From an uncultured Clostridia bacterium (GTDB lineage: Bacteria; Bacillota; Clostridia; TANB77; CAG-508): a stretch of DNA of 52,490 nucleotides. Shown here piece by piece: positions 1 to 9,303 of this stretch (its first letter is position 1; every line of letters begins with the position of its first letter). The DNA lies in NCBI GenBank assembly GCA_947426305.1, contig CANEDP010000009.1, positions 1 through 52,490 on the forward strand. Direction: 5' to 3'. Position numbers and translations under genes: made by a program. Under the pieces are notes generated by a model. The model was not told the DNA's origin, did no database searches, and worked only from the letters and a program-made list of their open reading frames with translations.

Positions 1-94
1 AAGTTTTCCCGTTAATGTTTTGTAATTTTTGGGACATTTTCTAAAGTTATTGACATTATTTTTGAAAGAAAAAAGAAATTTTTTGAATAAATGA

Positions 95-127
95 TTGACA
101 AAAAGCAAAAATGTTATATTATATAAT
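95..127 (+). promoter_or_regulatory. possible plus-strand promoter
   Basis: A consensus -35 (TTGACA, 95-100) is followed by an AT-rich block with TATAAT at 122-127 (21-nt spacer) and a poorer TTATAT at 119-124 with an 18-nt spacer. No plus-strand gene follows; the hairpin terminator at 185-216 would end such a transcript after about 80 nt. It could drive a short RNA or be chance in AT-rich DNA. Confidence 0.3.
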
Positions 128-184
128 AGTAGTGTAAATGCATATAAAAATTGAAAGCTCAAATGTGCATAAAAAAATTTAAAA

Positions 185-216
185 ATGGTAGTGTCTGCTC
201 ACACTACCATTTTTTA
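185..216. terminator. bidirectional intrinsic terminator
   Basis: A perfect 10-bp stem (ATGGTAGTGT, 185-194, with ACACTACCAT, 201-210) has a 6-nt loop. T residues follow on the plus strand, and T-rich sequence follows when read on the minus strand. It lies just past the stop of the small minus-strand gene and can end transcription from both sides. Confidence 0.8.
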
Positions 217-221
217 TTTTC

Positions 222-431
222 TCAAGCCTCCTGAATTGACTCAATTGACTCAACTGCATTCCACGGAACTAACCGGAACCATAAATTCGGTGCCTCAGGA
301 TTACATACAATTGTAAGCCCAATTTCGTCATAATCCGAGATATACCCCATATTATCAATATTCCGCCCAGACTTAAAAGAAATTTTAATACGCTTTTTTT
401 CTTCCTTTAGTTTTTTTAACCTTTCTTTCAT
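222..431 (-). CDS. small protein of unknown function, 69 aa
   Basis: This short protein has a basic, charged N-terminus (about residues 1-17), then alternating beta-strand-like segments with SDYDEIG near the middle and VPWNAVESIE near the end. The pattern recalls small Sm-like barrel proteins, but that is inference only. A ribosome site (GGAAGG) precedes the ATG, a consensus promoter lies upstream and a terminator follows, so it is probably real. Two codons, at 363-365 and 273-275, are in-frame CGG. They must be read without a frame change, since skipping a base at the first soon leads to a stop. This separates it from the conserved genes in the window, where in-frame CGG always coincides with a +1 shift. 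Confidence 0.65.
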   Translation of the reverse strand: MKERLKKLKEEKKRIKISFKSGRNIDNMGYISDYDEIGLTIVCNPEAPNLWFRLVPWNAVESIESIQEA

Positions 432-495
432 AAAGCACCTTCCTTTCGGGAGAAATCTCCCAGTTGATAAATTTCTAAAAACTTCCTATAATTAC

Positions 496-524
496 ATTAT
501 ATCACATTTTATGTAAAATGTTAA
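496..524 (-). promoter_or_regulatory. promoter of the small 69-aa gene
   Basis: On the minus strand TTAACA (519-524) and TATAAT (496-501) are separated by exactly 17 nt. The -35 overlaps the stop region of the upstream kinase-like gene. The leader holds a short GGGAGA/TCTCCC hairpin just before the ribosome site. Confidence 0.7.
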
Positions 525-1132
525 GAGCAACATTTCACATAGTCCTCAATCAGTTTCACCGTATTCTCAATCCCAAGTTTCGATGAATCCACCAACAAAT
601 CATAACTTTGCTTGTCGCCCCAAACTTGATTGGTGTAATAATTATAATAAGCCGCTCTTTCTTTGTCCTTTTTATGCATTAATTTTAAGGCTTTTTTCTC
701 ATCTAGCCCTGTAAATTCCATTTTTCGCTTGATTTTAAATGCTTCATCAGAACTATACACAAAAATATTCACCACATTTTTTCGATTCTTCAAAATCACA
801 TTCGAACATCTTCCAATAATAATCGCATTTCCTTCATCTGCAATCTCTTCAATGACTTTGGCTTGCTCAATAAAATATTTATCATCTGCTGGAAGCTCCG
901 TCAAAGAATTCACACTATCTGAAACAGACATTGACGCCATCGCCAAAGTGTACCAAAAACTCTTTTTGTGCTTTTCGTCCGTTTCATTCAACAAATCAAT
1001 ATTAATATTTTTCTCTTGCGAAACCCTTTTTATAAGTTCTGCATCATACAATTTCATATTCAATTCTTCTGCCAATCGTTCTCCAATGTACTTTCCGCCA
1101 CTTCCAAACTCTCTACCAATCGTTATTATCAT
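521..1132 (-). CDS. cytidylate kinase-like family protein
   Basis: The 203-aa protein matches the cytidylate-kinase-like family (Pfam Cytidylate_kin2), P-loop proteins related to CMP kinase but with unproven substrates. The glycine-rich start IGREFGSGG (about residues 5-13) replaces the classical Walker A motif, as is usual for this family, and a second conserved segment IIIGRCSNVIL lies near residues 99-109. Length and termini look complete. It follows the MATE exporter gene by one base after that gene's stop region, so the two are probably co-transcribed. The link to transport is not understood. A role in nucleotide phosphorylation is inferred from the fold only. Confidence 0.8.
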   Translation of the reverse strand: MIITIGREFGSGGKYIGERLAEELNMKLYDAELIKRVSQEKNINIDLLNETDEKHKKSFWYTLAMASMSVSDSVNSLTELPADDKYFIEQAKVIEEIADEGNAIIIGRCSNVILKNRKNVVNIFVYSSDEAFKIKRKMEFTGLDEKKALKLMHKKDKERAAYYNYYTNQVWGDKQSYDLLVDSSKLGIENTVKLIEDYVKCCS

Positions 1133-1133
1133 T

Positions 1134-2570
1134 TTATTTTACCTCCAATTCTTTATTATTTGTTGACAACAATTTAATCTTTTTTACTTCAATTGTAACT
1201 AAAGTTACGGCCAAGATAAAAGCCAAACAATCCGCTGTTGGTCCTGCATACAAAATTCCATTGATACCAAAAAACTTTGGCAAAATCAAAATCGCTGGAA
1301 TCAAAAAACCAACTTGTCTTGACAAAGAAAGAATTGCCGCTTTAACTGGATTTCCAATTGCCTGAAAGAAAATTCCAGACGTAATTTGGAAGGCATTGAA
1401 AATCACCAATGCAATAAAAATTCGGAAACATAGCTGAGCAAACTCGTTATACAACTCATTTTCTTGACCAAATAAATTGATAATCACTTGTGGCCACAAT
1501 TGGAAAATCAATGTTCCAATTGCTGTAATTCCTAAGGCAACTTTTACAGCAAATGAGTACGTTTTCAAGACTCGATCATATTTTTGCGCTCCAAAATTAA
1601 AACCAATAATTGGCTGTGCACCAACTGCCAAACCGATTACAATGGAATTGACAATTTGATTTACTTTCATCACAATACCCAAAGCAGAAAGCGGAATTTC
1701 ACTTCCATATTTCGATTCTGCACCATATTTCGTTAACGTTTGGTTGATGACAATTAACACAAGTGTAATCGCACTTTGTGTAATAAAACTTGAAATGCCT
1801 AAACTGCAAATTTTTCTTACCATTTTCCATTCTGGTTTCAAACTTTGTTTGGTAATCATAACAGATTTGAATTTTTTAAGGTACAAAACGGACATGATTC
1901 CTGAAACAAGTTGCCCAATAATCGTTGCAATCGCAGCACCTTTGACCCCCATATGAAAAACAAAAATGGCAATCGGATCTAAAATTATATTTAAAATAGC
2001 ACCTACTAATATTGTTATCATAGCATATGCTGGTGAGCCATCTGCTCTTATCATCGAATTTAAGGCATTTGTCATTATGAAAAATGGCATTCCTAGCGTA
2101 ATGTAGGTCATGTAGACTTTAGAAAATTCATATGAGTTTTCTGTTACACCAAACAATTGTAGCAAATTCTCCCTAAATATTAAGCCAAATATTAGAAAAG
2201 CAATTCCTAGTAAGGCAGATATCACAATTCCATTGCAAATTCCTTTATTAGCACTTTCTTTGTCATTTTTGCCAAGACTCAAACTTAAGTAAGCCGCCGC
2301 TCCATCGCCAACCATTAAGGAAAATGCCATGGCAATAACGGTAAATGGAAACACAATATTAGTTGCTGCATTTCCTAAATAGCCAACACCTTGACCAATA
2401 AAGATTTGGTCAACAATGTTGTAAAGCGAACTTACCACTAAAGAAATGATACAAGGTATCGCAAATTGTTTGATTAATTTGCTGATTTTTTCTGTTCCTA
2501 GTGGATTTTGTGTTGTTTGATTTTGTGGTTCTTGTGTTTGTTTTAAATTTAGATTTTCTGTGTCGTTCAT
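1134..2570 (-). CDS. MATE family efflux transporter
   Basis: The 478-aa membrane protein has the expected length and about twelve hydrophobic segments in two similar halves. A hydrophilic N-terminus of about 28 residues precedes the family start (EKISKLIKQFAIPCIIS). MATE proteins export cationic drugs or other toxic compounds using sodium or proton gradients at the cytoplasmic membrane. Conserved family segments include VDQIFIGQGVGYLG near residue 50 and IGFNFGAQKYDRVLKTY near residue 310. Its start overlaps the stop of the upstream NUDIX gene by four bases (ATGA), which indicates translational coupling. The substrate cannot be told from sequence. Confidence 0.9.
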   Translation of the reverse strand: MNDTENLNLKQTQEPQNQTTQNPLGTEKISKLIKQFAIPCIISLVVSSLYNIVDQIFIGQGVGYLGNAATNIVFPFTVIAMAFSLMVGDGAAAYLSLSLGKNDKESANKGICNGIVISALLGIAFLIFGLIFRENLLQLFGVTENSYEFSKVYMTYITLGMPFFIMTNALNSMIRADGSPAYAMITILVGAILNIILDPIAIFVFHMGVKGAAIATIIGQLVSGIMSVLYLKKFKSVMITKQSLKPEWKMVRKICSLGISSFITQSAITLVLIVINQTLTKYGAESKYGSEIPLSALGIVMKVNQIVNSIVIGLAVGAQPIIGFNFGAQKYDRVLKTYSFAVKVALGITAIGTLIFQLWPQVIINLFGQENELYNEFAQLCFRIFIALVIFNAFQITSGIFFQAIGNPVKAAILSLSRQVGFLIPAILILPKFFGINGILYAGPTADCLAFILAVTLVTIEVKKIKLLSTNNKELEVK

Positions 2571-3013
2571 TTTTTCCTCCTATTTTTCTTTAATTCTATA
2601 TATTTTTTCAATGCATATCTTTGATATTCATGAAATAATTTATTCTGATATTGTTCTGGGTTTACCCAAAATACAGTATGTGTTTCTTCAATTGGTTCAG
2701 CAATTTTCTGATCAAATTCGGCAACAAAAATGGTAGCTGTTACATCTAATGGGCCTCTTTTTCCGCCATCTGCCCAAGCTGTAAGCATATCAAAATATCG
2801 AATGTTTTTGATACTGTAGCCTGCCTCTTCGACAACTTCTCTTCTTAATGCCTCTAATTCATTTTCTTCTTTTTCGATTCCTCCGCCTAACAAAAACCAA
2901 GTTCCGTCAGTAACAATAGCCACTTTGTCATCTTCTTTTCTCTCAATAATAACATAGCTTGCCTCCCTTTTTGTATACGTTACATTTTCTATTTTTTTAC
3001 CAATTCTTAGCAT
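2567..3013 (-). CDS. NUDIX hydrolase
   Basis: The 148-aa protein carries the Nudix box: GGGIEKEENELEALRREV followed by EEAGY at about residues 43-66, matching GX5EX7REUXEEXGU with the metal-binding glutamates in place. Nudix enzymes cleave nucleoside diphosphates linked to another group, for example oxidised nucleotides; the substrate here is unknown. It sits between murF and the MATE gene and overlaps the latter by four bases. Length is typical of a single-domain housekeeping Nudix enzyme. Confidence 0.9.
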   Translation of the reverse strand: MLRIGKKIENVTYTKREASYVIIERKEDDKVAIVTDGTWFLLGGGIEKEENELEALRREVVEEAGYSIKNIRYFDMLTAWADGGKRGPLDVTATIFVAEFDQKIAEPIEETHTVFWVNPEQYQNKLFHEYQRYALKKYIELKKNRRKK

Positions 3014-3036
3014 TTTTTGACTCCTTCTATTAAAAC

Positions 3037-4434
3037 CTATTTTATCTCAAATTTTTCTTTCAAATGCTTCACAATTTCTACAAAATGATCCGAATGTGCT
3101 GCTTTTACATAAATCAAATCTCCGCTTTGGATATTTTTATCCAATTCTTCCATCAAATCCTGAATTTCAGCAAAACATTTGATATTTTCTTTACCTAAAA
3201 CGCCAAACGCACCTTTTGCTAAATTTTGTGCCTGTTCTCCAGTTGTGTATAATTCATCAAAATCAACATTTTTGAAAAATTGCCCCAATTCTTCATGCAT
3301 ACTTGGCGCTTTTTCGCCAAGTGCCCCCATTTGACCTAAAACAGCAATTTTTCTTTTGCTTTTTATTTTACTAGCTGTTTGTAAACCAAGCTTCACAGCT
3401 TCCAAACTGCAATTATAGCAATCGTCAATTAAAATTGTATTTTTTTCATTATTTTTGCAAACTTTCAATCTGCCATCTACCGCCTGAAATTCCTCAATTG
3501 CTTTAACAATATTTTCATAACTTATCTGATAAATCTCCGCAATTTTTATCGCCAATACAACATTTGAAACATGATGAATTCCAATCAAATTCAAATGAAA
3601 TTCTGTTTCTTTTCCATAAATTCTTACTTTGAAACTTAAATTCTCCTCTTCCTTTATATCCATTGCATCAGATATGCCATATTGAATTACCTGATAATGT
3701 TCTGTATCTTTCAAATTTTGCAAATATTCACAATCTGAATTGACAAATACGATTTTTTTGTCTTTGATATAATCCACAATATGCAATTTCTCATTCAAAA
3801 CATTTTCCTTCGACTTCAAATTCTCCAAATGCGTACTTCCAATGCTATTGATTACCGCAATCGACGGCTCAGTTAGTTTTGACAAATCTGTCATTTGCCC
3901 AAAATCGTTAATTCCAAGTTCTAACACCGCCATTTCATAAGTTTCGAACTGAAACAAAGTCATTGGTAAATGTAATTTTGTGTTATTATTTTCATTTTCA
4001 AAATCGTGAAGCACCTTTTTTTCAGTTTTTAACACATTAGCAATCAAACTGGTAAGCGTTGTTTTGCCAAAACTTCCTGTAACTGCTATCACTGGTTTTT
4101 CTTGATTTCGCATTCTACTTTCTAAACCTAATTGATACATTGCCAAATTGACATTTTTCACTTCCACAATCGCAATTTCTGGATTAATTTGTTTTGCTTT
4201 TGCTACAATCTCTTTTTTCATCTCGGAATTTTTATCAATCATAAATCCACTTGCACCAGCATTCACTGCCATTAAAATAAACTCTTCTCGACTGCCTCTA
4301 AATACAATAGGAACGTAAAATATTCCTTTTGCAAAATGGTCTTTTCTTACAGAATAATATTCAAAATATGCATTTGGGTCACCATTTACGATGGTTCCCT
4401 TAGTAATTTTTTCGATTTCTTTTAAGGTAAACAT
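3037..4434 (-). CDS. murF: UDP-N-acetylmuramoyl-tripeptide--D-alanyl-D-alanine ligase
   Basis: MurF joins D-Ala-D-Ala to UDP-MurNAc-tripeptide, the last cytoplasmic step of the peptidoglycan precursor. The 465-aa protein has the three Mur-ligase parts: an N-terminal UDP-binding part (1-110), the ATPase core with P-loop GSFGKTT near residue 120, and a C-terminal part with DDCYNCS near residue 318 and the Mur-ligase C-terminal domain after it. The P-loop has Phe where Val is common. It lies 12 bp after the ABC exporter gene, so it may also be read from the TetR-controlled promoter. D-Ala-D-Ala ligase is not adjacent. Confidence 0.93.
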   Translation of the reverse strand: MFTLKEIEKITKGTIVNGDPNAYFEYYSVRKDHFAKGIFYVPIVFRGSREEFILMAVNAGASGFMIDKNSEMKKEIVAKAKQINPEIAIVEVKNVNLAMYQLGLESRMRNQEKPVIAVTGSFGKTTLTSLIANVLKTEKKVLHDFENENNNTKLHLPMTLFQFETYEMAVLELGINDFGQMTDLSKLTEPSIAVINSIGSTHLENLKSKENVLNEKLHIVDYIKDKKIVFVNSDCEYLQNLKDTEHYQVIQYGISDAMDIKEEENLSFKVRIYGKETEFHLNLIGIHHVSNVVLAIKIAEIYQISYENIVKAIEEFQAVDGRLKVCKNNEKNTILIDDCYNCSLEAVKLGLQTASKIKSKRKIAVLGQMGALGEKAPSMHEELGQFFKNVDFDELYTTGEQAQNLAKGAFGVLGKENIKCFAEIQDLMEELDKNIQSGDLIYVKAAHSDHFVEIVKHLKEKFEIK

Positions 4435-4446
4435 TTTTCCTCCCTT

Positions 4447-6302
4447 TTAAGCAATTTCATCATTGCAATCTTCAAATTGGCTGTTGTACAATTTCTCATA
4501 AAATCCGCCTTTTTCCAGCAATTCCTCATGTGTTCCTTGTTCTACAATATCGCCTTCGTTAATAACCAATATCAAATCTGCATCTCTTACGGTTGACAAA
4601 CGATGCGCAATCACAAAACTGGTCCTGCCTTTCATTAAATTATCCATTGCTTTTTGAATTTGCATTTCGGTGCGTGTATCAACAGAAGATGTTGCTTCGT
4701 CTAAAATTAAGATTTTAGGATTAACCAAAAACGCTCTGGCAATCGTAAGTAGTTGCTTTTGTCCTTGTGAAATGTTGGTCGAGTCTTCGTTTAATACGGT
4801 ATTATAGCCATCTGAAAAAGTTCTTACAAAATGGTCAACTTGCGCCATTTTTGCAGCCTGAATCACTTTTTCATCTGTTGCTTCTAAATTTCCATAACGA
4901 ATATTTTCCATAACAGTTCCATGAAAAGCCCAAGTATCCTGTAAAACCATTGCAAAAAGGCTACGTAAATCATCTCGTTTAAAATCTTTGATATTGATCC
5001 CATCAATTTTGATTTCGCCAGAGTTGATATCATAATAACGCATTAGCAATTTCACAAGTGTTGTTTTTCCAGCACCTGTCGGACCTACAATGGCAATTTT
5101 TTTGCCTTGTTCAACCTTCGCAGAAAAATCTTTAATGATAATTTTATCATCACTATAACCAAATTTGACGTTTTCAAAACTTACCTTTCCGTGGATATTC
5201 TCTACAGATTGTGCATTTTCCGTATCTGGAACCTCTTCTGTTTCCTCTAAAAATTCAAATACGCGTTCACAAGCTGCAATCATAGCTTGTAGCATATTAC
5301 TCACATTGGCAAGTTGCATAATTGGCTGAGTAAATCTTCTCATGTATTGAATAAAACTTTGAATATTTCCAACCGTAATCCTGCCACGACTCGCATAAAA
5401 TCCTCCCATAATGCACACAACCACATAACCAACATTTCCTACAAATCCCATAATCGGTTGCATTAAGCCAGATAAAAACTGTGCTTTCCAAGTCGATTGA
5501 TACAAGGTGTTATTGTATTTCGTAAACTGCTCAATCGATTTTTCCTCGCCATTAAACACTTTTACCAATTCATGATTCGAATACATTTCTTCAATATGTC
5601 CGATTTACATGCCCCAAATATTGCTGTTGGTCTTTAAAATATTTTTGTGATTTACTAACAACAAGCATTACCAATCCAAGTGATACTGGCAACACCAAAA
5701 CAGCCACTAGTGCCATTTGCCATGAAATTGTGAGCATCATAATCAAAATACCGATGACAGTTGTAAGAGACGTCATCAGTTGCGTAATGCTTTGATTTAA
5801 GTTTTGTGCAATTGTGTCAACATCGTTTGTAATGTAGGATAGCACTTCTCCATGCGTTTTTTTATCAAAATATTGAATCGGAAGTTTGTTGATTTTCTCA
5901 CTAATTGCTTTTCGTAAACTGTATGTAAATTTCTGTCCCACACCAACCATCACAAAAGATTGAATGTATGAAAATGCCGCACTAATCACGTAAATACTAA
6001 ACAAAATCAAAACTGTTTTTTGAATTACATCAAAATTAATTCCACCTGTTCCAGCAATCATTCTCATGACACCAGCATAAATTTCAGTCGTAATATTTCC
6101 TAAAATCTTAGGTCCTACAATATTGAAAATCGTTGATAGAATAGCACACACAATTACCACTGCAATCATAATTTTAAATTTTGCCAAATAGCCAAATAAT
6201 TTTTTTAAAGTGCCTTTAAAATTTTTCGGTTTTTCAATCAGTCCTGCTCCAGGGCCTCTTCCCATTGGACCACGTCTTGGCCCGATGATTATTTTCTGCC
6301 AT
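4447..6302 (-). CDS. ABC exporter subunit B, with two +1 frameshifts at CGG
   Basis: This is the canonical half of a heterodimeric multidrug-type ABC exporter, about 617 aa once both frameshifts are allowed. It has a six-helix membrane domain, then an NBD with Walker A GPTGAGKT, signature SQGQ, Walker B ILILDEATSSVD with the catalytic Glu, and the switch His in IAHRLST. The start at 6302 is chosen because a GAGGAGG site precedes that ATG, which overlaps the end of the partner gene. From it the frame runs ATG-GCA-GAA-AAT-AAT-CAT and then meets CGG at 6282-6284. Skipping C gives HGPRRGPMGRGPG, the usual glycine/arginine-rich start of this family. A second in-frame CGG at 5600-5602 must also lose its C, giving HVNGHIEEMYSNH, a family hallmark. 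Without shifts translation stops two codons later. The gene is intact in every other respect. Confidence 0.88.
5600..5602 (-). other. CGG +1 frameshift site in ABC subunit B (internal)
   Basis: Coding strand reads AAT-CGG-ACA-TAT-TGA in frame 0. Dropping the C gives AAT-GGA-CAT-ATT-GAA (NGHIE), the conserved sequence of this exporter family. Confidence 0.9.
6282..6284 (-). other. CGG +1 frameshift site in ABC subunit B (codon 7)
   Basis: Coding strand reads CAT-CGG-GCC in the frame of the ATG with the good ribosome site. Dropping the C gives CAT-GGG-CCA and joins the family reading frame. A start at an internal ATG (6265) would avoid this site, so it is less certain than the others. Confidence 0.65.
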
Positions 6303-8523
6303 TTTCTAATTCCTCCTCACTTAATTGAGATGATGCAATTTCGTAATAAGTCGAACAATTTTTTAAAAGTTCTTCATGCGTTCCAATTCCTGCAATTTTT
6401 CCTTCGTTTAGTACAATAATTTGCTCAGCATGCATAATGGTGCTAACCCTTTGGGCAACAATAATAAGCGTACTATCTTTGCTATGTTCTTTTAACGCTT
6501 TTCTTAAATTGCTATCGGTTTTAAAATCAAGCGCAGAAAAACTATCGTCAAACACATAAATTGGACTATTTTTCACTAATGCACGTGCAATCGATAATCT
6601 CTGCTTTTGCCCACCAGAGACGTTTTTTGCACCTTGCGAAATCGGTGCTTCATAGGCTTCTTCTTTACTTTCAATAAATTCCGTTGCTTGTGCCACCAAA
6701 GCACATTTTTCTATCAATTCCTGACTCGCATCTTCGTTTCCATATTTCAAATTGGATTCAATCGTTCCAGAAAGCAAATTTCCTTTTTGTGGAACAAATC
6801 CAATCTGCTTATGAAGCTCCATTTGCGTCATATTTTTAACATTTACTCCATTTACTAAAACTTCGCCTTCCGTCGTGTCAAATAATCTTGGAATCAAATT
6901 AACAATCGTTGTTTTTCCACTTCCCGTTGCTCCAATAATCGCGGTTGTTTGCCCTGGTTTTGCCACAAAATTGATATTTTCTAATATCTTTTCATCTGCT
7001 CCTGGATATTGGAATGTTACATTTTTAAATTCCACATAGCCCCTTTTATTTTCATCGAATTTCTCTGGATTGTCTGGGTCTTCAATCGTGCTTTCGGTTT
7101 CTAAAACTTCCGCAATACGATTAGCAGAAACACTTGCTCTTGGGAACATGACAAATATCATAGAAACAAATAAGAAACTCATCACCACTTCAATTCCATA
7201 TTGCATAACTGCCATTAAATCGCCAACTTGAATACTTGCATTTGCAATCGCATCTGCTCCAAACCATAAAATTAAAAGGTTCAAGCCATTCATAATAAAC
7301 ATCATGCTTGGCATCATCATGCTCATGGAACGATTAATAAATTTGTTGGTTTTCATCACTTGGCTGTTTACTTCATCAAATCGATTTTCCTCGTACTTTT
7401 GCGTTCCAAACGCTCTTACCACCATTAACCCAGACAAATTTTCTTTTGCCACTAAATTGATTTTATCCGTCAATTTTTGCACTATTTTGATTTTTGGTAG
7501 CACCATTTTAAATAAAAATGCAATTAATAAAATAATCAAACCACACGCAAGTGCAATCGTCCAAATAAGTTCTGTCGTTTTTTGAGACATCATAATCAAG
7601 GAACCAATTCCCATGATTGGCGCATAAGCTAGCATTCTTATCATCATGACGATAAAGTTTTGAATTTGGGTAATATCATTCGTGGTTCTTGTAATTAGCG
7701 AGGCAGCTGAGAAATTGTTGAATTCGGCTGATGAAAAACTCTGCACTTTTTGAAATACGTCATTTCGAATATTTCTCCCAATTCCTGCACCAATTCTCGA
7801 GCCTAAAAATCCAACTGAAATTGATGCAATAATTCCAATCACACAAATTCCAAGCATTTTCAAACCAGTCTGCACAATAAATTGATTTTGCATTTTAGAA
7901 ACATCGATTCCGATTTCTTCATAAAAACTTTGCGTAAACACCAAACCAACTGAATTTAGCATACTTTCTGGTGTTTTTCTCGCCTCGTTTCTTGCTTGAT
8001 TTATCATTTCTTCTGGAATATTATCTAGTATTGGCAACATTTGATACACTTGGCTTAAATCAATATTTTCCGTTTCTTGACTAGCTTCTGTTACATTTTC
8101 AGTTCCTTCTGAAATTTTAGAAATTACGTTAATCATTGTTTTACTGGAAACTGCAAAAATCTGGCTTAGTTTATTGATTTCTTCCTCTGTCAAATCATTC
8201 TTTAATGCATAAATATTGAACGTTTTCACAGCAGGATATTCTTCGATATATTTAGCCTCTTCTTCTCGGCTTCCTTTGATGTATCGTTCTTGGATATATT
8301 GAATCTCATCTTCTGCCATAAATTTCTTCATACATTCAAAGCCGTTTTCAGAAATTGCCTTTGGTGCCACTTGCTCTAATCCATTCGACTGAATTCCAAT
8401 GTTGACAATATCAGACATATAATCTGGTAATTTTAAGTCACACATGGCTTGTATAAATAAAAAGGCAATGGCAATTAAAGTAGCAATCATGAACGACTTG
8501 AAGTATTTGCTTAATTTTAACAT
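6289..8523 (-). CDS. ABC exporter subunit A (degenerate nucleotide-binding site)
   Basis: The 744-aa partner of the downstream exporter gene has a membrane domain with a long extracytoplasmic insert (about residues 35-210) after the first helix, then an NBD with Walker A GATGSGKT near residue 537 and signature SGGQ near 640. Two catalytic positions are altered: the Walker B segment reads FDDSFSALD, with Asp for the catalytic Glu, and the switch His is Gln in VAQRVST. The partner subunit has both canonical residues. One degenerate and one active site is the known arrangement of heterodimeric ABC exporters. It follows tetR by one base and overlaps the partner by 14 bases, so the three form an operon. 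The substrate is unknown. Confidence 0.92.
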   Translation of the reverse strand: MLKLSKYFKSFMIATLIAIAFLFIQAMCDLKLPDYMSDIVNIGIQSNGLEQVAPKAISENGFECMKKFMAEDEIQYIQERYIKGSREEEAKYIEEYPAVKTFNIYALKNDLTEEEINKLSQIFAVSSKTMINVISKISEGTENVTEASQETENIDLSQVYQMLPILDNIPEEMINQARNEARKTPESMLNSVGLVFTQSFYEEIGIDVSKMQNQFIVQTGLKMLGICVIGIIASISVGFLGSRIGAGIGRNIRNDVFQKVQSFSSAEFNNFSAASLITRTTNDITQIQNFIVMMIRMLAYAPIMGIGSLIMMSQKTTELIWTIALACGLIILLIAFLFKMVLPKIKIVQKLTDKINLVAKENLSGLMVVRAFGTQKYEENRFDEVNSQVMKTNKFINRSMSMMMPSMMFIMNGLNLLILWFGADAIANASIQVGDLMAVMQYGIEVVMSFLFVSMIFVMFPRASVSANRIAEVLETESTIEDPDNPEKFDENKRGYVEFKNVTFQYPGADEKILENINFVAKPGQTTAIIGATGSGKTTIVNLIPRLFDTTEGEVLVNGVNVKNMTQMELHKQIGFVPQKGNLLSGTIESNLKYGNEDASQELIEKCALVAQATEFIESKEEAYEAPISQGAKNVSGGQKQRLSIARALVKNSPIYVFDDSFSALDFKTDSNLRKALKEHSKDSTLIIVAQRVSTIMHAEQIIVLNEGKIAGIGTHEELLKNCSTYYEIASSQLSEEELENGRK

Positions 8524-8524
8524 T

Positions 8525-9142
8525 TTATTTTCTCCTTTCGTTTTCTTTTAGAAATCCCTTTTTTAAAATTTCTATTTCTCGCATAAACTTAAGTTTTGCA
8601 TTCTCTGACGATACTTTTTTACTCATTACGTCTAACAAATTCATTCTCATTATGTAATTTAATATTTTCATGACATTCATCAAATCATCTTCATTAATAA
8701 TATCCAAATTGTTTGTATTTACTGCATTTTTGACAGTTTCTATGAGATTATCTCCTGGTTCTTTGGGAATCCATTTTTCTTCGTTGGTAATCAAATTTTT
8801 GAAAATATTTGCCATTAAATCTTTCTCGGTTTTGTTGATTTTACATTTGGCTAAATAATCGTAAATTTCGATATAACTTTGGAATAAATCTCCATTATTT
8901 TTTAGGAAAATTTCCTTTGATTTTTTTCTTTCTTTCTCCAAATGGCTGTCAATTAAATATTCAATTGCTTCTTCTTTGCTCTCAAAATAAACCCAAAAAC
9001 TTCCTTTTGAAATTCCTGCTTCTTCCACAATTCGATTGACAGAAGCCTCATGAAATGGCACTCTGCTAAATTCCTTTTTCATAGCATCCACAATTTTTAC
9101 GCGTTTTTCCTTATCAAGTTTATAGAAACTTTCTGTCGGCAT
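8525..9142 (-). CDS. TetR family transcriptional regulator
   Basis: The 205-aa protein has the TetR N-terminal helix-turn-helix (about residues 10-58; ASVNRIVEEAGISKGSFWVYF carries the recognition helix region), followed by an all-helical ligand-binding domain with no recognisable specificity. It is the first gene of the exporter operon. A palindromic operator lies in the spacer of its own promoter, so it very likely represses itself and the two ABC genes until the exporter's substrate binds. Length is typical. Confidence 0.92.
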   Translation of the reverse strand: MPTESFYKLDKEKRVKIVDAMKKEFSRVPFHEASVNRIVEEAGISKGSFWVYFESKEEAIEYLIDSHLEKERKKSKEIFLKNNGDLFQSYIEIYDYLAKCKINKTEKDLMANIFKNLITNEEKWIPKEPGDNLIETVKNAVNTNNLDIINEDDLMNVMKILNYIMRMNLLDVMSKKVSSENAKLKFMREIEILKKGFLKENERRK

Positions 9143-9183
9143 ATAACTTCCCCCTTTAATCCTATCGGATAATATATTGTAAT

Positions 9184-9212
9184 ATTATAATTGACCAGTG
9201 GTCATTTGTCAA
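9184..9212 (-). promoter_or_regulatory. tetR-ABC operon promoter with operator in its spacer
   Basis: On the minus strand TTGACA (9207-9212) and TATAAT (9184-9189), both perfect consensus boxes, are separated by 17 nt. The spacer holds the inverted repeat TGACCA-C-TGGTCA (9192-9204), a 6+1+6 palindrome of the size TetR dimers bind. A repressor here would block RNA polymerase directly. Confidence 0.88.
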
Positions 9213-9303
9213 GAGGTTTTTAAAAAACTCTTTTAGACAAAAATAGACAATATTTTAAAAATACTGTCTATCTCCAATAAAATTTTCTTTCTTTTGTCAA
9301 GAA

